From Spirochaetaceae bacterium UBA6243 (GTDB lineage: Bacteria > Spirochaetota > Spirochaetia > Treponematales > Rectinemataceae): a stretch of 45,517 nucleotides of DNA. The translations under genes were made by a program, and so were the position numbers. Of the stretch, positions 8,931 to 16,765 are shown one piece after another; the first letter of the stretch is position 1; every line of letters begins with the position of its first letter. The notes beneath the pieces are model-generated. The model did not search any database, had not been told where the DNA came from, and saw only the letters and a program-made list of their open reading frames with translations. The DNA lies in assembly GCA_002441395.1 (NCBI GenBank), contig DJVZ01000056.1, positions 6,949-52,465 on the forward strand, in the 5' to 3' direction.

Positions 8931-8962
8931 GAAGCCGTTCCGACTTTTATGCCAGAACGGCT
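8931..8962 (-). terminator. Hairpin with T-tract between livK and livH (attenuator)
   Basis: On the transcribed (minus) strand the arms AGCCGTTC and GAACGGCT (8955-8962 and 8933-8940 in window coordinates) enclose a 14-nt loop. The stem is followed at once by TCTTTTTAG. This is a rho-independent terminator shape placed between the binding-protein gene and the permease genes, so partial read-through would give excess LivK over LivHMGF. It may also protect the livK mRNA 3' end. Confidence 0.7.
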
Positions 8963-8986
8963 CAAAGAGGCTCGCAGAATAAAGCC

Positions 8987-10108
8987 TTACTTCAATTCTA
9001 CGTACTTGCCGTTCTGGACCTGGAAGACGGAGAATCCGAATCCTATGATATCACCTCTCTTGTCAAAACTGATGTGACCAAGCGGCGTGTCGACATATTC
9101 GGACTGCAGCGCTGCTACAATCTTGTTGTAATCGGTAGAACCGGCTTTTGCAATAGCGTTGAGAAGGGCCTGCGTGGCGGCATAGGCATTGAGGAAGAAT
9201 GCGCCAGGCTCGGCACCGAACTCTTTCTTGTGATCTGCGATGGCTTTGATTGCGAGGGGGTTGGTGGAAGTATCGGTCGGGCCGGTCGCGTAGACGCCCT
9301 CGGAATATTTGCCGGCGACTTCGATGAAGGTGTTGTCCTTTACACCGTCATCGGAAATGAAGGGAATGTTCATGCCTTTGTCCTTCATCTGCTGGACGAG
9401 TTTGGACGCTTCGGGATGATAGCCCCCCCACACCACGCCGTCAACTTTCGCATTGCTGATCTTGTTGATTACTGCGGAGTAGTCCGGGGCACCGGGGTTG
9501 ATCCCCTCGAACAGAGCTACCTGAATGCCATTTTCCTCCGCATACTGCTTCACAAGTTCGGCAAAGCCTTTGCCATAGTCGCCTTTGTCGTGGAGTACGG
9601 CGATCTTTTTCAGTTTGAGCGTTTTGGTGAGGAAATTGGCCGCGAGTTTTGCCTGCGCATCGTCCGGAGCGATGGTGCGGAAGAAGTTCGGATACTCGCC
9701 ACTCTGGGTAAGCGGCGGGTTTGTCGCAGAGGGCGAAATGGTAACAATCTTGGAATCCTTGTAAATTCCGAGCGCCGCCTTTGTGGCCCCCGAGCAGATG
9801 TGGCCAATGACCGCAACGACCTTCGCGCTCACCAGTTTGGCCGCGGCGTTCGTCGCAAGCTCTGGCTTGCACTGGTCATCTTCGATGACGAGCTCTATCT
9901 TCTGTCCGTTGATGCCGCCTTTGTCATTGATGTCCTTGACAACAAGTTTTGCCGCATTGACGGTCGGCAGGCCGTAGGATGCGAGGTCTCCGGTATGAGA
10001 ACCCGCTACGCCAATTTTAATCGGAGCCGCAAATACGCTCTGTGTACCAAAGAGCGCCAGCAGGCTCACCATGGCGAATACCGCAAGTACCATGTTACGT
10101 CGCTTCAT
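8987..10108 (-). CDS. livK: Branched-chain amino-acid ABC transporter substrate-binding protein LivK
   Basis: The 373-aa protein has a Sec signal peptide (MKRRNMVL, then a hydrophobic core to about residue 27, QSVFAAP). It is followed by the type I periplasmic binding fold: KIGVAGSHTGDLASYG at the start, DDQCKPELATNAA, the hinge GHICSGATKAAL and PNFFRTIAPDDAQAK. These are typical of Leu/Ile/Val-binding proteins. An in-frame ATG at 10198 exists, but the ATG at 10108 has AAGGAGG at the right distance, starts the signal peptide and lies downstream of a good promoter. It is the first gene of the liv operon. Confidence 0.94.
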   Translation of the reverse strand: MKRRNMVLAVFAMVSLLALFGTQSVFAAPIKIGVAGSHTGDLASYGLPTVNAAKLVVKDINDKGGINGQKIELVIEDDQCKPELATNAAAKLVSAKVVAVIGHICSGATKAALGIYKDSKIVTISPSATNPPLTQSGEYPNFFRTIAPDDAQAKLAANFLTKTLKLKKIAVLHDKGDYGKGFAELVKQYAEENGIQVALFEGINPGAPDYSAVINKISNAKVDGVVWGGYHPEASKLVQQMKDKGMNIPFISDDGVKDNTFIEVAGKYSEGVYATGPTDTSTNPLAIKAIADHKKEFGAEPGAFFLNAYAATQALLNAIAKAGSTDYNKIVAALQSEYVDTPLGHISFDKRGDIIGFGFSVFQVQNGKYVELK

Positions 10109-10174
10109 CTTGTATTCCTCCTTCCGCATATGCAAAATATGCGCATAAATAATGAATGAAGCTAATTTCTGCGA

Positions 10175-10203
10175 AGAATATATGTCATGATACTTCATGT
10201 CAA
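10175..10203 (-). promoter_or_regulatory. Sigma-70 type promoter of the liv operon
   Basis: On the minus strand TTGACA (10203-10198) is followed after 17 bp by TATTCT (10180-10175), predicting a start near 10168 and a ~60-nt leader to livK. The 10200-10380 stretch upstream is very AT-rich, unlike the rest of the window, as expected for an UP-element-rich intergenic region. Confidence 0.7.
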
Positions 10204-10324
10204 GAGTGTTTCTATCAAAAGTAAAGCTTTTTATTTGTCAATGATATAACATTTTAATTTTTGCGTATTTGTGTTCAATATTTGAAACGTTTTTTTGGGA
10301 AAACTTCTTTTTTCGTTTTGCATA

Positions 10325-10353
10325 TTGACCAAATTTCTTGCAACCTGTAAAAT
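10325..10353 (+). promoter_or_regulatory. Sigma-70 type promoter of the TrpXYZ-like operon
   Basis: TTGACC (10325-10330) and TAAAAT (10348-10353) are separated by exactly 17 bp, which predicts transcription from about 10360 and a ~100-nt leader. The start region coincides with a perfect inverted repeat, so the promoter is probably repressible. Confidence 0.75.
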
Positions 10354-10361
10354 GATTGAAC

Positions 10362-10379
10362 GTTACTATTTATAGTAAC
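10362..10379. promoter_or_regulatory. Operator-like perfect inverted repeat at the transcription start
   Basis: GTTACTA, a 4-bp centre TTTA, and TAGTAAC form a perfect palindrome starting about 2 bp after the predicted +1. A repressor bound here would block the promoter of the ABC operon. The sequence has the CTA/TAG look of TrpR operators, but the spacing differs and no trpR gene is in the window. Confidence 0.6.
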
Positions 10380-10424
10380 AAAAGCATTCGATGGTATTCA
10401 CATGCGTCAGCACATGCTGCGCGG

Positions 10425-10441
10425 AGGCGCCGTGGGCGCCT
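10425..10441 (+). promoter_or_regulatory. Leader hairpin just before the ribosome site
   Basis: AGGCGCC, loop GTG and GGCGCCT form a perfect 7-bp GC-rich stem that ends 7 nt before the AGGAGG (10449-10454) of the lipoprotein gene. A direct repeat CACATGC lies just upstream (10399-10405 and 10411-10417). The stem could affect translation or protect the transcript; no known riboswitch consensus is visible. Confidence 0.45.
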
Positions 10442-10458
10442 TATCATGAGGAGGTTGT

Positions 10459-11445
10459 ATGCGTCCTACCACAAAGCTCTTTGCTGCAATCGGATTTGCT
10501 GGAATGTTGCTGTTTTCGTGTGCTTCAAAGAACGCGAAAATTGTCGGTGTTGCGAAATTTGTTTCACACCCTGCGCTCGACGCGATTGAAAAAGGCATTG
10601 TCGATGAGCTCTCTTCATCTAAGCCCGATTATAAGATCGATCTGCAGAACGCGAACGCGGACATGAATACCGCCGCCCAAATCGCGCAGCGCTTCAAACA
10701 GGAAAAAGTCGCCCTCGCCGTCGGTATCGCGACGCCGACCGCCCAGGCTCTCGCCAATCAGATCAAGGACCGGCCCGTGATCTATTCCGCGGTGACCGAC
10801 CCCGTGTCGGCGGGTCTCGTGGCGAGCATGGACAAGGGCGGCGCCAACGTTACCGGCACCTCCGACATGACGCCTGTGCGGGAACAGCTCGATCTGCTCC
10901 GCTCGTTGAAACCGGACATAAAGCGTGTCGGCAACATCTATTCTTCCGGCGAGGCGAACTCGGTGGCGCTCGCCGCGATCGTAAGGGCGTATTGCGAGGA
11001 GAACGGGCTTGAATATGTCGAATCGACCATCACCAATTCGTCGGAGGCCAAGCAGGCGCTTCTTTCCATCGCAGGGCGCATCGACGGGCTCTACCTGGGC
11101 AACGACAACACGGTATTCTCCGCGCTGAGCGGTATCGCGGAAGTGGCGCTTGAGAAGAAGATTCCCGTCGTGACGGCGGATCCTTCATCGGCCGAAACAA
11201 TTCCCGTGCTCGCCGCGCTGGGCTATGACTATTACCGCATGGGCGTGGCGACGGGGAAAATCGTGGTTCGTGTATTAAATGGGGAGAAAACCGCGGACAT
11301 CCCGGCCTTCCTGCCGAAAGACAGTGAAGATATGACCTTTGTGCTCAACCTTGATACGGCAAAAAACATAGGCGTTACGGTTGACCAGTCGATTATCGAC
11401 AGAGCGAAAGTGATTATTTCTGACGGCCAGTTGACCCGGAAGTAA
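10459..11445 (+). CDS. ABC transporter substrate-binding lipoprotein (PF04392/TrpX type)
   Basis: The 328-aa product has a lipoprotein signal peptide with the lipobox LFSC (Cys about residue 21). It is followed by the ABC_sub_bind fold: KIVGVAKFVSHPALDAIEKGI, IATPTAQALANQIKDRPVIYSAVTDPVSAGLV, VTGTSDMTPV and IYSSGEANS. These are characteristic of the TrpX/YtrF-like family, which includes tryptophan- and tyrosine-uptake systems. AGGAGG precedes the ATG at a standard distance. It is the first of three tightly linked genes (permease and ATPase follow). The ligand is unproven; an aromatic amino acid is likely by family. Confidence 0.88.
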   Translation: MRPTTKLFAAIGFAGMLLFSCASKNAKIVGVAKFVSHPALDAIEKGIVDELSSSKPDYKIDLQNANADMNTAAQIAQRFKQEKVALAVGIATPTAQALANQIKDRPVIYSAVTDPVSAGLVASMDKGGANVTGTSDMTPVREQLDLLRSLKPDIKRVGNIYSSGEANSVALAAIVRAYCEENGLEYVESTITNSSEAKQALLSIAGRIDGLYLGNDNTVFSALSGIAEVALEKKIPVVTADPSSAETIPVLAALGYDYYRMGVATGKIVVRVLNGEKTADIPAFLPKDSEDMTFVLNLDTAKNIGVTVDQSIIDRAKVIISDGQLTRK

Positions 11446-11448
11446 TCG

Positions 11449-12357
11449 ATGATCGAGGGAATTCTCGTCGAAGGGCTCATCTATGGTATTCTTGCGCTCG
11501 GCGTCTTTGTCAGTTTTCGTGTGCTGGATTTTCCGGACCTGACGGTAGAGGGGTCCTTCCCTGCTGGGGCGGCGGCGGGCGCGATTGTCGCTTCGTCGCT
11601 GAGCCTTTCGCCGAACGCGTTTGCAAAAGCGCTCGCCGTGCCCGCGGGAATGCTGGCCGGTTTTGTCGCCGGCGGCGTGGCCGGTTTTGTCACCGCGGCG
11701 GTGTATCACAGGCTCAAGGTGCCGCCTTTGCTTGCGGGGATTGTCACCATGACGGGCTTTTATTCGATCAATTTGCGGATTTTGGGCGGGAAACCCAACC
11801 TGCCGCTCATTACGAATAATCCGATGCTCAAGCTCGCCCGCTCTTTCATGAGCGGGATTCTCTCGCCCGAATGGTCGCTTCTGGCGTCGTGCATCCTCAT
11901 CTGTCTTGTGCTGTTCGGGCTTCTCGATCTTTTCTTCCATACGGAGATCGGCATTGCGATGGGAGCGCTCGGCGACAATGAAAACGCCGTCATCCAGGCC
12001 GGCATTCAACCCAATCGCCTGCGCGCCTGGGGAATTATGCTCGCCAATGCCCTGCCGGGGCTCTCGGGCGCGATGGCGGCGGCATATCAAGGTTTTGCCG
12101 ATGTGAACCTGGGGCAGGGTGTCGTCGCGGCCGGCCTTGCCACCGTCATGCTTGGGGAGCTCGTCGTTCACTCACAGTTTATAGGAGTCCAGCTTGCGCG
12201 GGTTTTCATCGGCTCGATAATCTTTCGGGCTCTGATGTACGCCGCCCGCTCGTGGGGCTATGTCGCAGGCATCACCCCCAACGATCTCAGGCTGCTCACG
12301 GCACTCCTCATCATCGTGTCGGTCGCCATCTCCCGCTACGGGAGGAAACACCGATGA
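11449..12357 (+). CDS. ABC transporter permease (BPD_transp_2 family, TrpY type)
   Basis: The 302-aa inner-membrane protein has about eight to nine hydrophobic segments. The N-terminus GLIYGILALGVFVSFRVLDFPDLTVEGSFPAG is the hallmark of permeases that partner PF04392 binding proteins. IGIAMGALGDNENAVIQAGIQPNRLR is the likely ATPase-coupling loop. The start follows the binding-protein stop by 3 bp, and the stop overlaps the ATPase start (ATGA at 12354). The substrate is presumably the same as that of the upstream lipoprotein. Confidence 0.9.
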   Translation: MIEGILVEGLIYGILALGVFVSFRVLDFPDLTVEGSFPAGAAAGAIVASSLSLSPNAFAKALAVPAGMLAGFVAGGVAGFVTAAVYHRLKVPPLLAGIVTMTGFYSINLRILGGKPNLPLITNNPMLKLARSFMSGILSPEWSLLASCILICLVLFGLLDLFFHTEIGIAMGALGDNENAVIQAGIQPNRLRAWGIMLANALPGLSGAMAAAYQGFADVNLGQGVVAAGLATVMLGELVVHSQFIGVQLARVFIGSIIFRALMYAARSWGYVAGITPNDLRLLTALLIIVSVAISRYGRKHR

Positions 12358-13145
12358 TACGTCTGCACAATATCGAGGTAAGCTTTGATTTGGGCGGCGG
12401 ACAGGAGCATACGGTCCTGAAAAATCTTTCGCTCGAAGTGGAACGCGGGCAGACAGTGTCGGTCATCGGCTCCAACGGGGCAGGCAAAAGTACCCTCTTG
12501 AATGCGATTGCGGGCACGGTGCCTGTGCGCGCGGGTAAAATTTTCCTCGACGACAGCGATGTGACGCCGCTGCCTGAGTGGGCGCGCGCGATGTATGTCG
12601 GGCGGGTGCGGCAGGATCCGCTGGCGGGCACCGCGGGCGATATGACCCTGCTCGACAATCTGGCTCTTGCGTACCGCAAGGGGCCGAGGCGTTTTCGCAT
12701 CGCGACGCCGCCCAAGTTCGCGCGCGAGATGGCGGACAAGGTGGCGGAGCTCGGTATGGGGCTTGAAGACAGGCTCCGCGAAAATGTATCGAGACTCTCG
12801 GGCGGACAGCGCCAGGCGCTTACGCTCCTCATGGCGATACTGTCGCGGCCTTCGGTGCTCCTCCTCGATGAACACACCGCGGCGCTCGATCCTGCCAATG
12901 CGGAGATCGTAGGCGAACTCACTCGTCGCTTCATCGCGGAATTCAACTTGACCGCTCTCATCGTGACGCACGACATGAAGCGCGCGCTCGAGCAGGCGGG
13001 TCGTGTGGTGATGATGCACGAGGGCGAAATCATCGCCGACCTGAGCGGCGCGGAGAAAGAGAAGATGGATGTCGCGGGACTCGTGCGTCTTTTCAAAAAA
13101 GTGCGCGGCGCCGAATATGCCGAAGACAGGGATTTGCTGATCTGA
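12354..13145 (+). CDS. ABC transporter ATP-binding protein (TrpZ type)
   Basis: The 263-aa ATPase has Walker A GSNGAGKSTLL near residue 39, the signature LSGGQRQALTLL near 148, Walker B VLLLDEHTAALDP and the H-loop VTHDM. The reading frame extends 34 codons further upstream. The ATG at 12354 overlaps the permease stop and begins the usual MIRLHNIEVSF strand, so it is the real start. The Walker B Glu-His (DEH) in place of DEP is normal in this subfamily. It completes the three-component importer. Confidence 0.93.
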   Translation: MIRLHNIEVSFDLGGGQEHTVLKNLSLEVERGQTVSVIGSNGAGKSTLLNAIAGTVPVRAGKIFLDDSDVTPLPEWARAMYVGRVRQDPLAGTAGDMTLLDNLALAYRKGPRRFRIATPPKFAREMADKVAELGMGLEDRLRENVSRLSGGQRQALTLLMAILSRPSVLLLDEHTAALDPANAEIVGELTRRFIAEFNLTALIVTHDMKRALEQAGRVVMMHEGEIIADLSGAEKEKMDVAGLVRLFKKVRGAEYAEDRDLLI

Positions 13146-13188
13146 AATCGTCCTTCCTGCCGGCAGAGTGCATACCTGAGTAAACAGG

Positions 13189-13214
13189 TGGGTGGATACC
13201 GTGGTATCCACCCA
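13189..13214. promoter_or_regulatory. Long palindrome, candidate enhancer (UAS) for the sigma-54 operon
   Basis: TGGGTGGATACC (13189-13200), a GT centre and GGTATCCACCCA (13203-13214) make a perfect 12-bp-arm inverted repeat. It lies ~160 bp upstream of the predicted start of the sigma-54 promoter, in the normal range for NtrC-family enhancer sites. It is not followed by a T-tract, which argues against a simple terminator for the upstream operon. Confidence 0.6.
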
Positions 13215-13279
13215 TCGCTGTATTGGGGGCATTATGGGAGCTGCGGAGGGGTGTCACGGACGGCCCCCATGGTGCCAAA

Positions 13280-13316
13280 CGCCATTTGAGGCGGGTTTTC
13301 AGCTTTTTTGAGTCTG
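13280..13316 (+). terminator. Possible weak rho-independent terminator
   Basis: CGCC (13280-13283), loop ATTTGA, GGCG (13290-13293), then GGTTTTCAGCTTTTTTG. The stem is short, so it is a weak candidate terminator of the preceding ABC operon. A second, larger imperfect stem (TGGGGGC 13224-13230 with GCCCCCA 13263-13269) precedes it. Confidence 0.35.
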
Positions 13317-13334
13317 GTCAGTGTTGACGGTTTT

Positions 13335-13351
13335 TTGGCACGATTTTTGCT
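13335..13351 (+). promoter_or_regulatory. Sigma-54 (RpoN) -24/-12 promoter
   Basis: TTGGCACG (13335-13342), 4 bp, TTGCT (13347-13351) matches the RpoN consensus YTGGCACG-N4-TTGCW at every position. The GG and GC dinucleotides are 12 bp apart as required. The predicted start is near 13362, leaving an ~84-nt leader before the binding-protein gene. The operon behind it encodes its own NtrC-family activator. Confidence 0.9.
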
Positions 13352-13445
13352 AAATATCTTTGTGGTTGTCAACCAATTTTTCGGGACTTCCTACGCTACA
13401 TATCCTACCTATGTCCCGAATGCAATTCACAAGGAGGAGGATACC

Positions 13446-14426
13446 ATGAAAAAACGGTATTCGGCAGTACTCGCCATTCTGCTCATTCTTTTGACCGTCG
13501 TGCCCGCGTTCGGGCAGACGAAGAAACAGCTGACTTTCCTGTTCATGCCTGGTGTACAGGACCCGTTCTATACCACCATGGAGAAAGGTGTCCGGGCCAA
13601 AGCCAAAGAGCTTGGGGTGAACATCATTGTCGCAGAATATCCGAAGGCGTGGGGACCTGAGTATCAAGTGCCCATTCTGCAGGCCTATGCCCAGCGCGGC
13701 GGATTTGATGGCCTTCTCATCGCCCCGACCTCTGTCGATGCGCTCAAGGCACCTCTTAAGGCAATCTACGATAAAGGCATCGAGATTATCACCGTTGATA
13801 CCTTCCTCGGCGACGGCGACTATTCCAAGCCCAACACCGACTATAATTTCCCGCTTTCTTACATTGGGTCCGATAACGAACTCGGCGGCAAGATGATTGC
13901 CGAACACCTTGCGAAACTGGTCGGTGAAAAGGGTAAGGTGTTCTGCGAAGCGACAAACCCTGACGTTTCCTCGGTCGCCGGCCGCGTGAAAGGCTTTACG
14001 GAAGGCGTGGCGGAATTCCCGAACATGAAGCTGGTCGGTGTCGAGTGGTGCCTCGATGTCCAGCAGAAGGCTCAGGAGCAAACCCTTGCCGCATTGCAGA
14101 GAGACAAGGATATCGTCGGCATATTCGGAACCAATGTATTCAGCGCCCAGGGCGCAAACCAGGCAGTCGTGAACGCGGGCCTTGTCGGCGCGATCAAGAT
14201 TGCTTCGTGGGATGCCACGATTACGAATATCGACAACCTCAAAAAAGGTGTCGTCGACCTTGTCCTCGCGCAGAAACCTGCCGAGATGGGCTCGCTTGGC
14301 GTCGAGTGGCTCTACAAGTATCTGACCCAGAAGGTGCAAGTTCCAAAGAAAGTCATCCCCGGCTTCGAATTCTTCACGAAAGACAACGTGAACGATCCGA
14401 AGATGCAACAGTATATCTATCAATAA
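13446..14426 (+). CDS. Sugar ABC transporter periplasmic substrate-binding protein (RbsB/PBP1 type)
   Basis: The 326-aa product has a Sec signal peptide (MKKRYSAVLAILLILLTVVPAFG) and then a type I sugar-binding fold. The family features are QLTFLFMPGVQDPFYTTMEKGV, GGFDGLLIAPTSVDAL, IGSDNELGGKMIAEHL and GIFGTNVFSAQGA. The frame extends 46 codons upstream, but GGAGGAGG immediately precedes the ATG at 13446 and the sigma-54 leader begins at ~13362. It should deliver a sugar or polyol to the two permeases encoded downstream. The catabolic genes at the end of the operon suggest a hexitol, by inference. Confidence 0.92.
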   Translation: MKKRYSAVLAILLILLTVVPAFGQTKKQLTFLFMPGVQDPFYTTMEKGVRAKAKELGVNIIVAEYPKAWGPEYQVPILQAYAQRGGFDGLLIAPTSVDALKAPLKAIYDKGIEIITVDTFLGDGDYSKPNTDYNFPLSYIGSDNELGGKMIAEHLAKLVGEKGKVFCEATNPDVSSVAGRVKGFTEGVAEFPNMKLVGVEWCLDVQQKAQEQTLAALQRDKDIVGIFGTNVFSAQGANQAVVNAGLVGAIKIASWDATITNIDNLKKGVVDLVLAQKPAEMGSLGVEWLYKYLTQKVQVPKKVIPGFEFFTKDNVNDPKMQQYIYQ

Positions 14427-14449
14427 TAGAAAAAATCCGTGGACGAGCA

Positions 14450-14486
14450 CTCATGTCTCCCCTTCCGTCCGAAGGGGAGACATGAG
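14450..14486 (+). promoter_or_regulatory. Strong intercistronic hairpin after the binding-protein gene
   Basis: CTCATGTCTCCCCTTC (14450-14465), loop CGTCC and GAAGGGGAGACATGAG (14471-14486) form a perfect 16-bp stem. No T-tract follows, so it is probably not a full terminator. Such stems between binding-protein and permease genes often stabilise the upstream mRNA segment and raise the yield of the binding protein. Confidence 0.75.
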
Positions 14487-14509
14487 ATTATCAAAGCGAG
14501 AGGTTCAAA

Positions 14510-15676
14510 TTGGCAGACAAAGGCAGACCATTGGCGGGGATTCCAGGCGGTGGCTCCCCGAGCTCAAAAGGCCCCTCAAGTATATCGGACCAGACCCGGG
14601 GCGGTTTTTTCCAGACGACCTTTGGTCGTCAGACAGCTTTCGGGCAATTTACCGCGCGCAACTGGGCACTGCTTTTTCTTATTTTAATGATTGTCATTTT
14701 CAGCTTCGCGGGCCCGGGCTTTTTCGATATTGTCAACTTTCAGAACATTATTCATTTGTCCACGGGGACGTTTTTGCTGGCCGCCGCGGAGACTCTGGTA
14801 GTCATCACCGGGGGGATCGATTTGTCCATCGGATATGTGTATGGGCTGGCGTCGGTCCTTGGCGCGAAGGTGATGCAGATTCTTGGAGCGGGCGGCATGC
14901 CGGTGCCGCTCGTGATTGTGCTTGGCAGCCTGGCGGCGCTCCTGGTCTCGATTCTGCCGGGGCTAGGGAACGGCGTGCTCATTACGCGCTTCAAGGTGCC
15001 GCCTTTTATCGCGACTATGGGCATGTGGGGGATATGCAATGGCGTGACCCTCTTTCTTTCCGATGGCTTCATGCCGGTGATGGGCGCCCCATCCCAGATC
15101 AACGATATTGGAAACAGCTATTTTCTCTATATTGATCCTTCGAAAACTGTAAGCTTCTTTTCAAAGCCACCATATATCACTTTGACCAGTATTCGGAATA
15201 TTCGGCGCCTTATTCCGAATTCGCTTTTTCTGACGCTGCTGGTACTGTTCATTCTGGGGTTCGTAATGAGTCGCACCCGATTTGGTCGCCACACCTACGC
15301 GATCGGCGGAAGCATGGATGCGGCCGTACGGGCGGGCATCAATGTCGACCGGCATCTGGTGATGATCTACGTGATATCCTCATTCGTGTCAGGTATTGCG
15401 GGCCTTTTCAACCTTTTTCAGACAGGGATCGGCAACTATACGCCTTCCGGGGCGAATTACGAGCTCATGGCCGTGGCGGCGGTCGTCATCGGCGGGGCGA
15501 GCCTTACGGGCGGCAAAGGGCGAATCATGGGAACCGCCGTGGGCGTGCTCGTGCTGGCGGTGCTTGAAAATGGTCTGCAGATTGCGGGCATTTCGGCATT
15601 CTACCGCTACATCGGCGTCGGAGTTCTCTTGACCATCGCGGTCATCATCGATCGTGCTTTCCCGGATATGTTCTGA
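14510..15676 (+). CDS. Sugar ABC transporter permease 1 (BPD_transp_2/RbsC type)
   Basis: The 388-aa protein starts with a ~45-residue cytoplasmic, low-complexity tail rich in Gly, Ser and Pro. About nine to ten membrane segments follow. The family motif VVITGGIDLSIGYVYGLASVLGA (near 98-120) and the coupling loop RFGRHTYAIGGSMDAAVRAGINVDR (near 260-285) are clear. The start is TTG with GAGAGG upstream; an ATG at 14482 is in a different frame. It probably forms a heterodimer with the next gene's product. Confidence 0.88.
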   Translation: MADKGRPLAGIPGGGSPSSKGPSSISDQTRGGFFQTTFGRQTAFGQFTARNWALLFLILMIVIFSFAGPGFFDIVNFQNIIHLSTGTFLLAAAETLVVITGGIDLSIGYVYGLASVLGAKVMQILGAGGMPVPLVIVLGSLAALLVSILPGLGNGVLITRFKVPPFIATMGMWGICNGVTLFLSDGFMPVMGAPSQINDIGNSYFLYIDPSKTVSFFSKPPYITLTSIRNIRRLIPNSLFLTLLVLFILGFVMSRTRFGRHTYAIGGSMDAAVRAGINVDRHLVMIYVISSFVSGIAGLFNLFQTGIGNYTPSGANYELMAVAAVVIGGASLTGGKGRIMGTAVGVLVLAVLENGLQIAGISAFYRYIGVGVLLTIAVIIDRAFPDMF

Positions 15677-15689
15677 GAGGAGGATGGGC

Positions 15690-16748
15690 ATGCACGCTGA
15701 TTCTGTGAATAAAACATCCTCCTTGCAGGAAAGGCTGGGACGAAACTGGATTGCGATATTCATCGTACTGCTTGTGGTGCTTTTTTCGGTTTCGGCGCGG
15801 GCATTCTTCAGCGTCGATACTGCACAGCTTATTTTCTTCAATGGAACCGAGGTGTTTCTGCTTGCGATTGCCGAGCTCTTCGTCATTATCACTGGCGGCA
15901 TCGATCTTTCGGTCGGCTTTGTCATGGGCTTTTCGACGGTAGTGTCCTCGAAGCTCATCGTGATGTTTGCGGGAATGGGGCTCTCGCCGCTCGCCAGCAT
16001 TCTGGCGGGCAGCATTGTGATGATGATCATCGGGCTCCTCCCGGGCCTCGTGAACGGCTGGCTCGTCGCCTATCTGCGGGTGCCGGCATTTATCGCGACG
16101 TTTTCGATGCTCGGCGTGACCCATGGCATTTCGGAGCTGATGACGCAGGGAATTCCGACGAAAAATCTGCCGTCGCTCGCAGGAATAATCGGCAACGGTT
16201 CATTCCTCTATATCGCCCCGAACGGCGCGCTCAGCTTTTTTGCGAGGCCCCAGGTAGCCCGCGGACAGACAGTCATCGCGATACTGCCCAATATGGTGGT
16301 CTTCGCCTTTGCCTTCATTCTGCTGTTCGCGTTCATACTCGGAAAGATGAAGTTCGGGCGGCACCTCTACGCGATAGGGGGCAACATCGATGCGGCGATC
16401 CGTTCGGGAATCAACGTAAAGCGGGATTTGATAAAGGCTTACGTTATTTCATCATTTTTTGCAACACTGGCGGGGCTTAGTTATGTGATGAAATACATCA
16501 CCGGCAAGCCGGATGCCGGCGCAAACATGCTCCTGGAGGCAATCGCCGCGGTCGTCATCGGCGGCGCGAGCATGGCAGGCGGCTCCGGGACCGTGGGGCG
16601 GACCATCCTGGGAGCGCTGGTTATCGCGATTCTCGAAACAGGCCTGCGCATTATCGGCATGCAGACTTTCATGACCTATATTCTGGTCGGCGCGATTTTG
16701 ATCCTGGCGGTGATAATCGATCAGGTATTCCCGAACAGGAACCGATAA
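15690..16748 (+). CDS. Sugar ABC transporter permease 2 (BPD_transp_2/RbsC type)
   Basis: The 352-aa protein is a paralogue of the preceding permease: it has VIITGGIDLSVGFVMG and KFGRHLYAIGGNIDAAIRSGINVKRDL at matching places, and no long N-terminal tail. I chose ATG 15690 because GAGGAGG ends 7 bp before it; ATG 15684 would abut the ribosome site. It lies 13 bp after permease 1. Having two different permeases with one single-domain ATPase sets the system apart from Rbs/Xyl, which use one permease and a double ATPase. Confidence 0.9.
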   Translation: MHADSVNKTSSLQERLGRNWIAIFIVLLVVLFSVSARAFFSVDTAQLIFFNGTEVFLLAIAELFVIITGGIDLSVGFVMGFSTVVSSKLIVMFAGMGLSPLASILAGSIVMMIIGLLPGLVNGWLVAYLRVPAFIATFSMLGVTHGISELMTQGIPTKNLPSLAGIIGNGSFLYIAPNGALSFFARPQVARGQTVIAILPNMVVFAFAFILLFAFILGKMKFGRHLYAIGGNIDAAIRSGINVKRDLIKAYVISSFFATLAGLSYVMKYITGKPDAGANMLLEAIAAVVIGGASMAGGSGTVGRTILGALVIAILETGLRIIGMQTFMTYILVGAILILAVIIDQVFPNRNR

Positions 16749-16765
16749 CCGGGGCAGGAGGAACT

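Noticed and set aside
9074..10159. 361-codon open frame on the plus strand over livK
   Set aside because: It is antisense to the well-supported livK gene; high-GC codon bias keeps this frame open. No ribosome site or family match.
10321..10341. Possible sigma-54 element TTGACC...TTGC before the TrpX-like gene
   Set aside because: The -24 lacks GG and the spacing is 1 bp too long; the sigma-70 reading TTGACC-17-TAAAAT is far better.
10354..10458. T-box or trp-type riboswitch leader for the TrpXYZ-like operon
   Set aside because: The ~100-nt leader is too short and has no T-box sequence or specifier loop; only simple inverted repeats are present.
13350..14450. 366-codon open frame antisense to the sugar-binding-protein gene
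   Set aside because: Shadow of a clear periplasmic binding-protein gene; composition is that of reversed codons.
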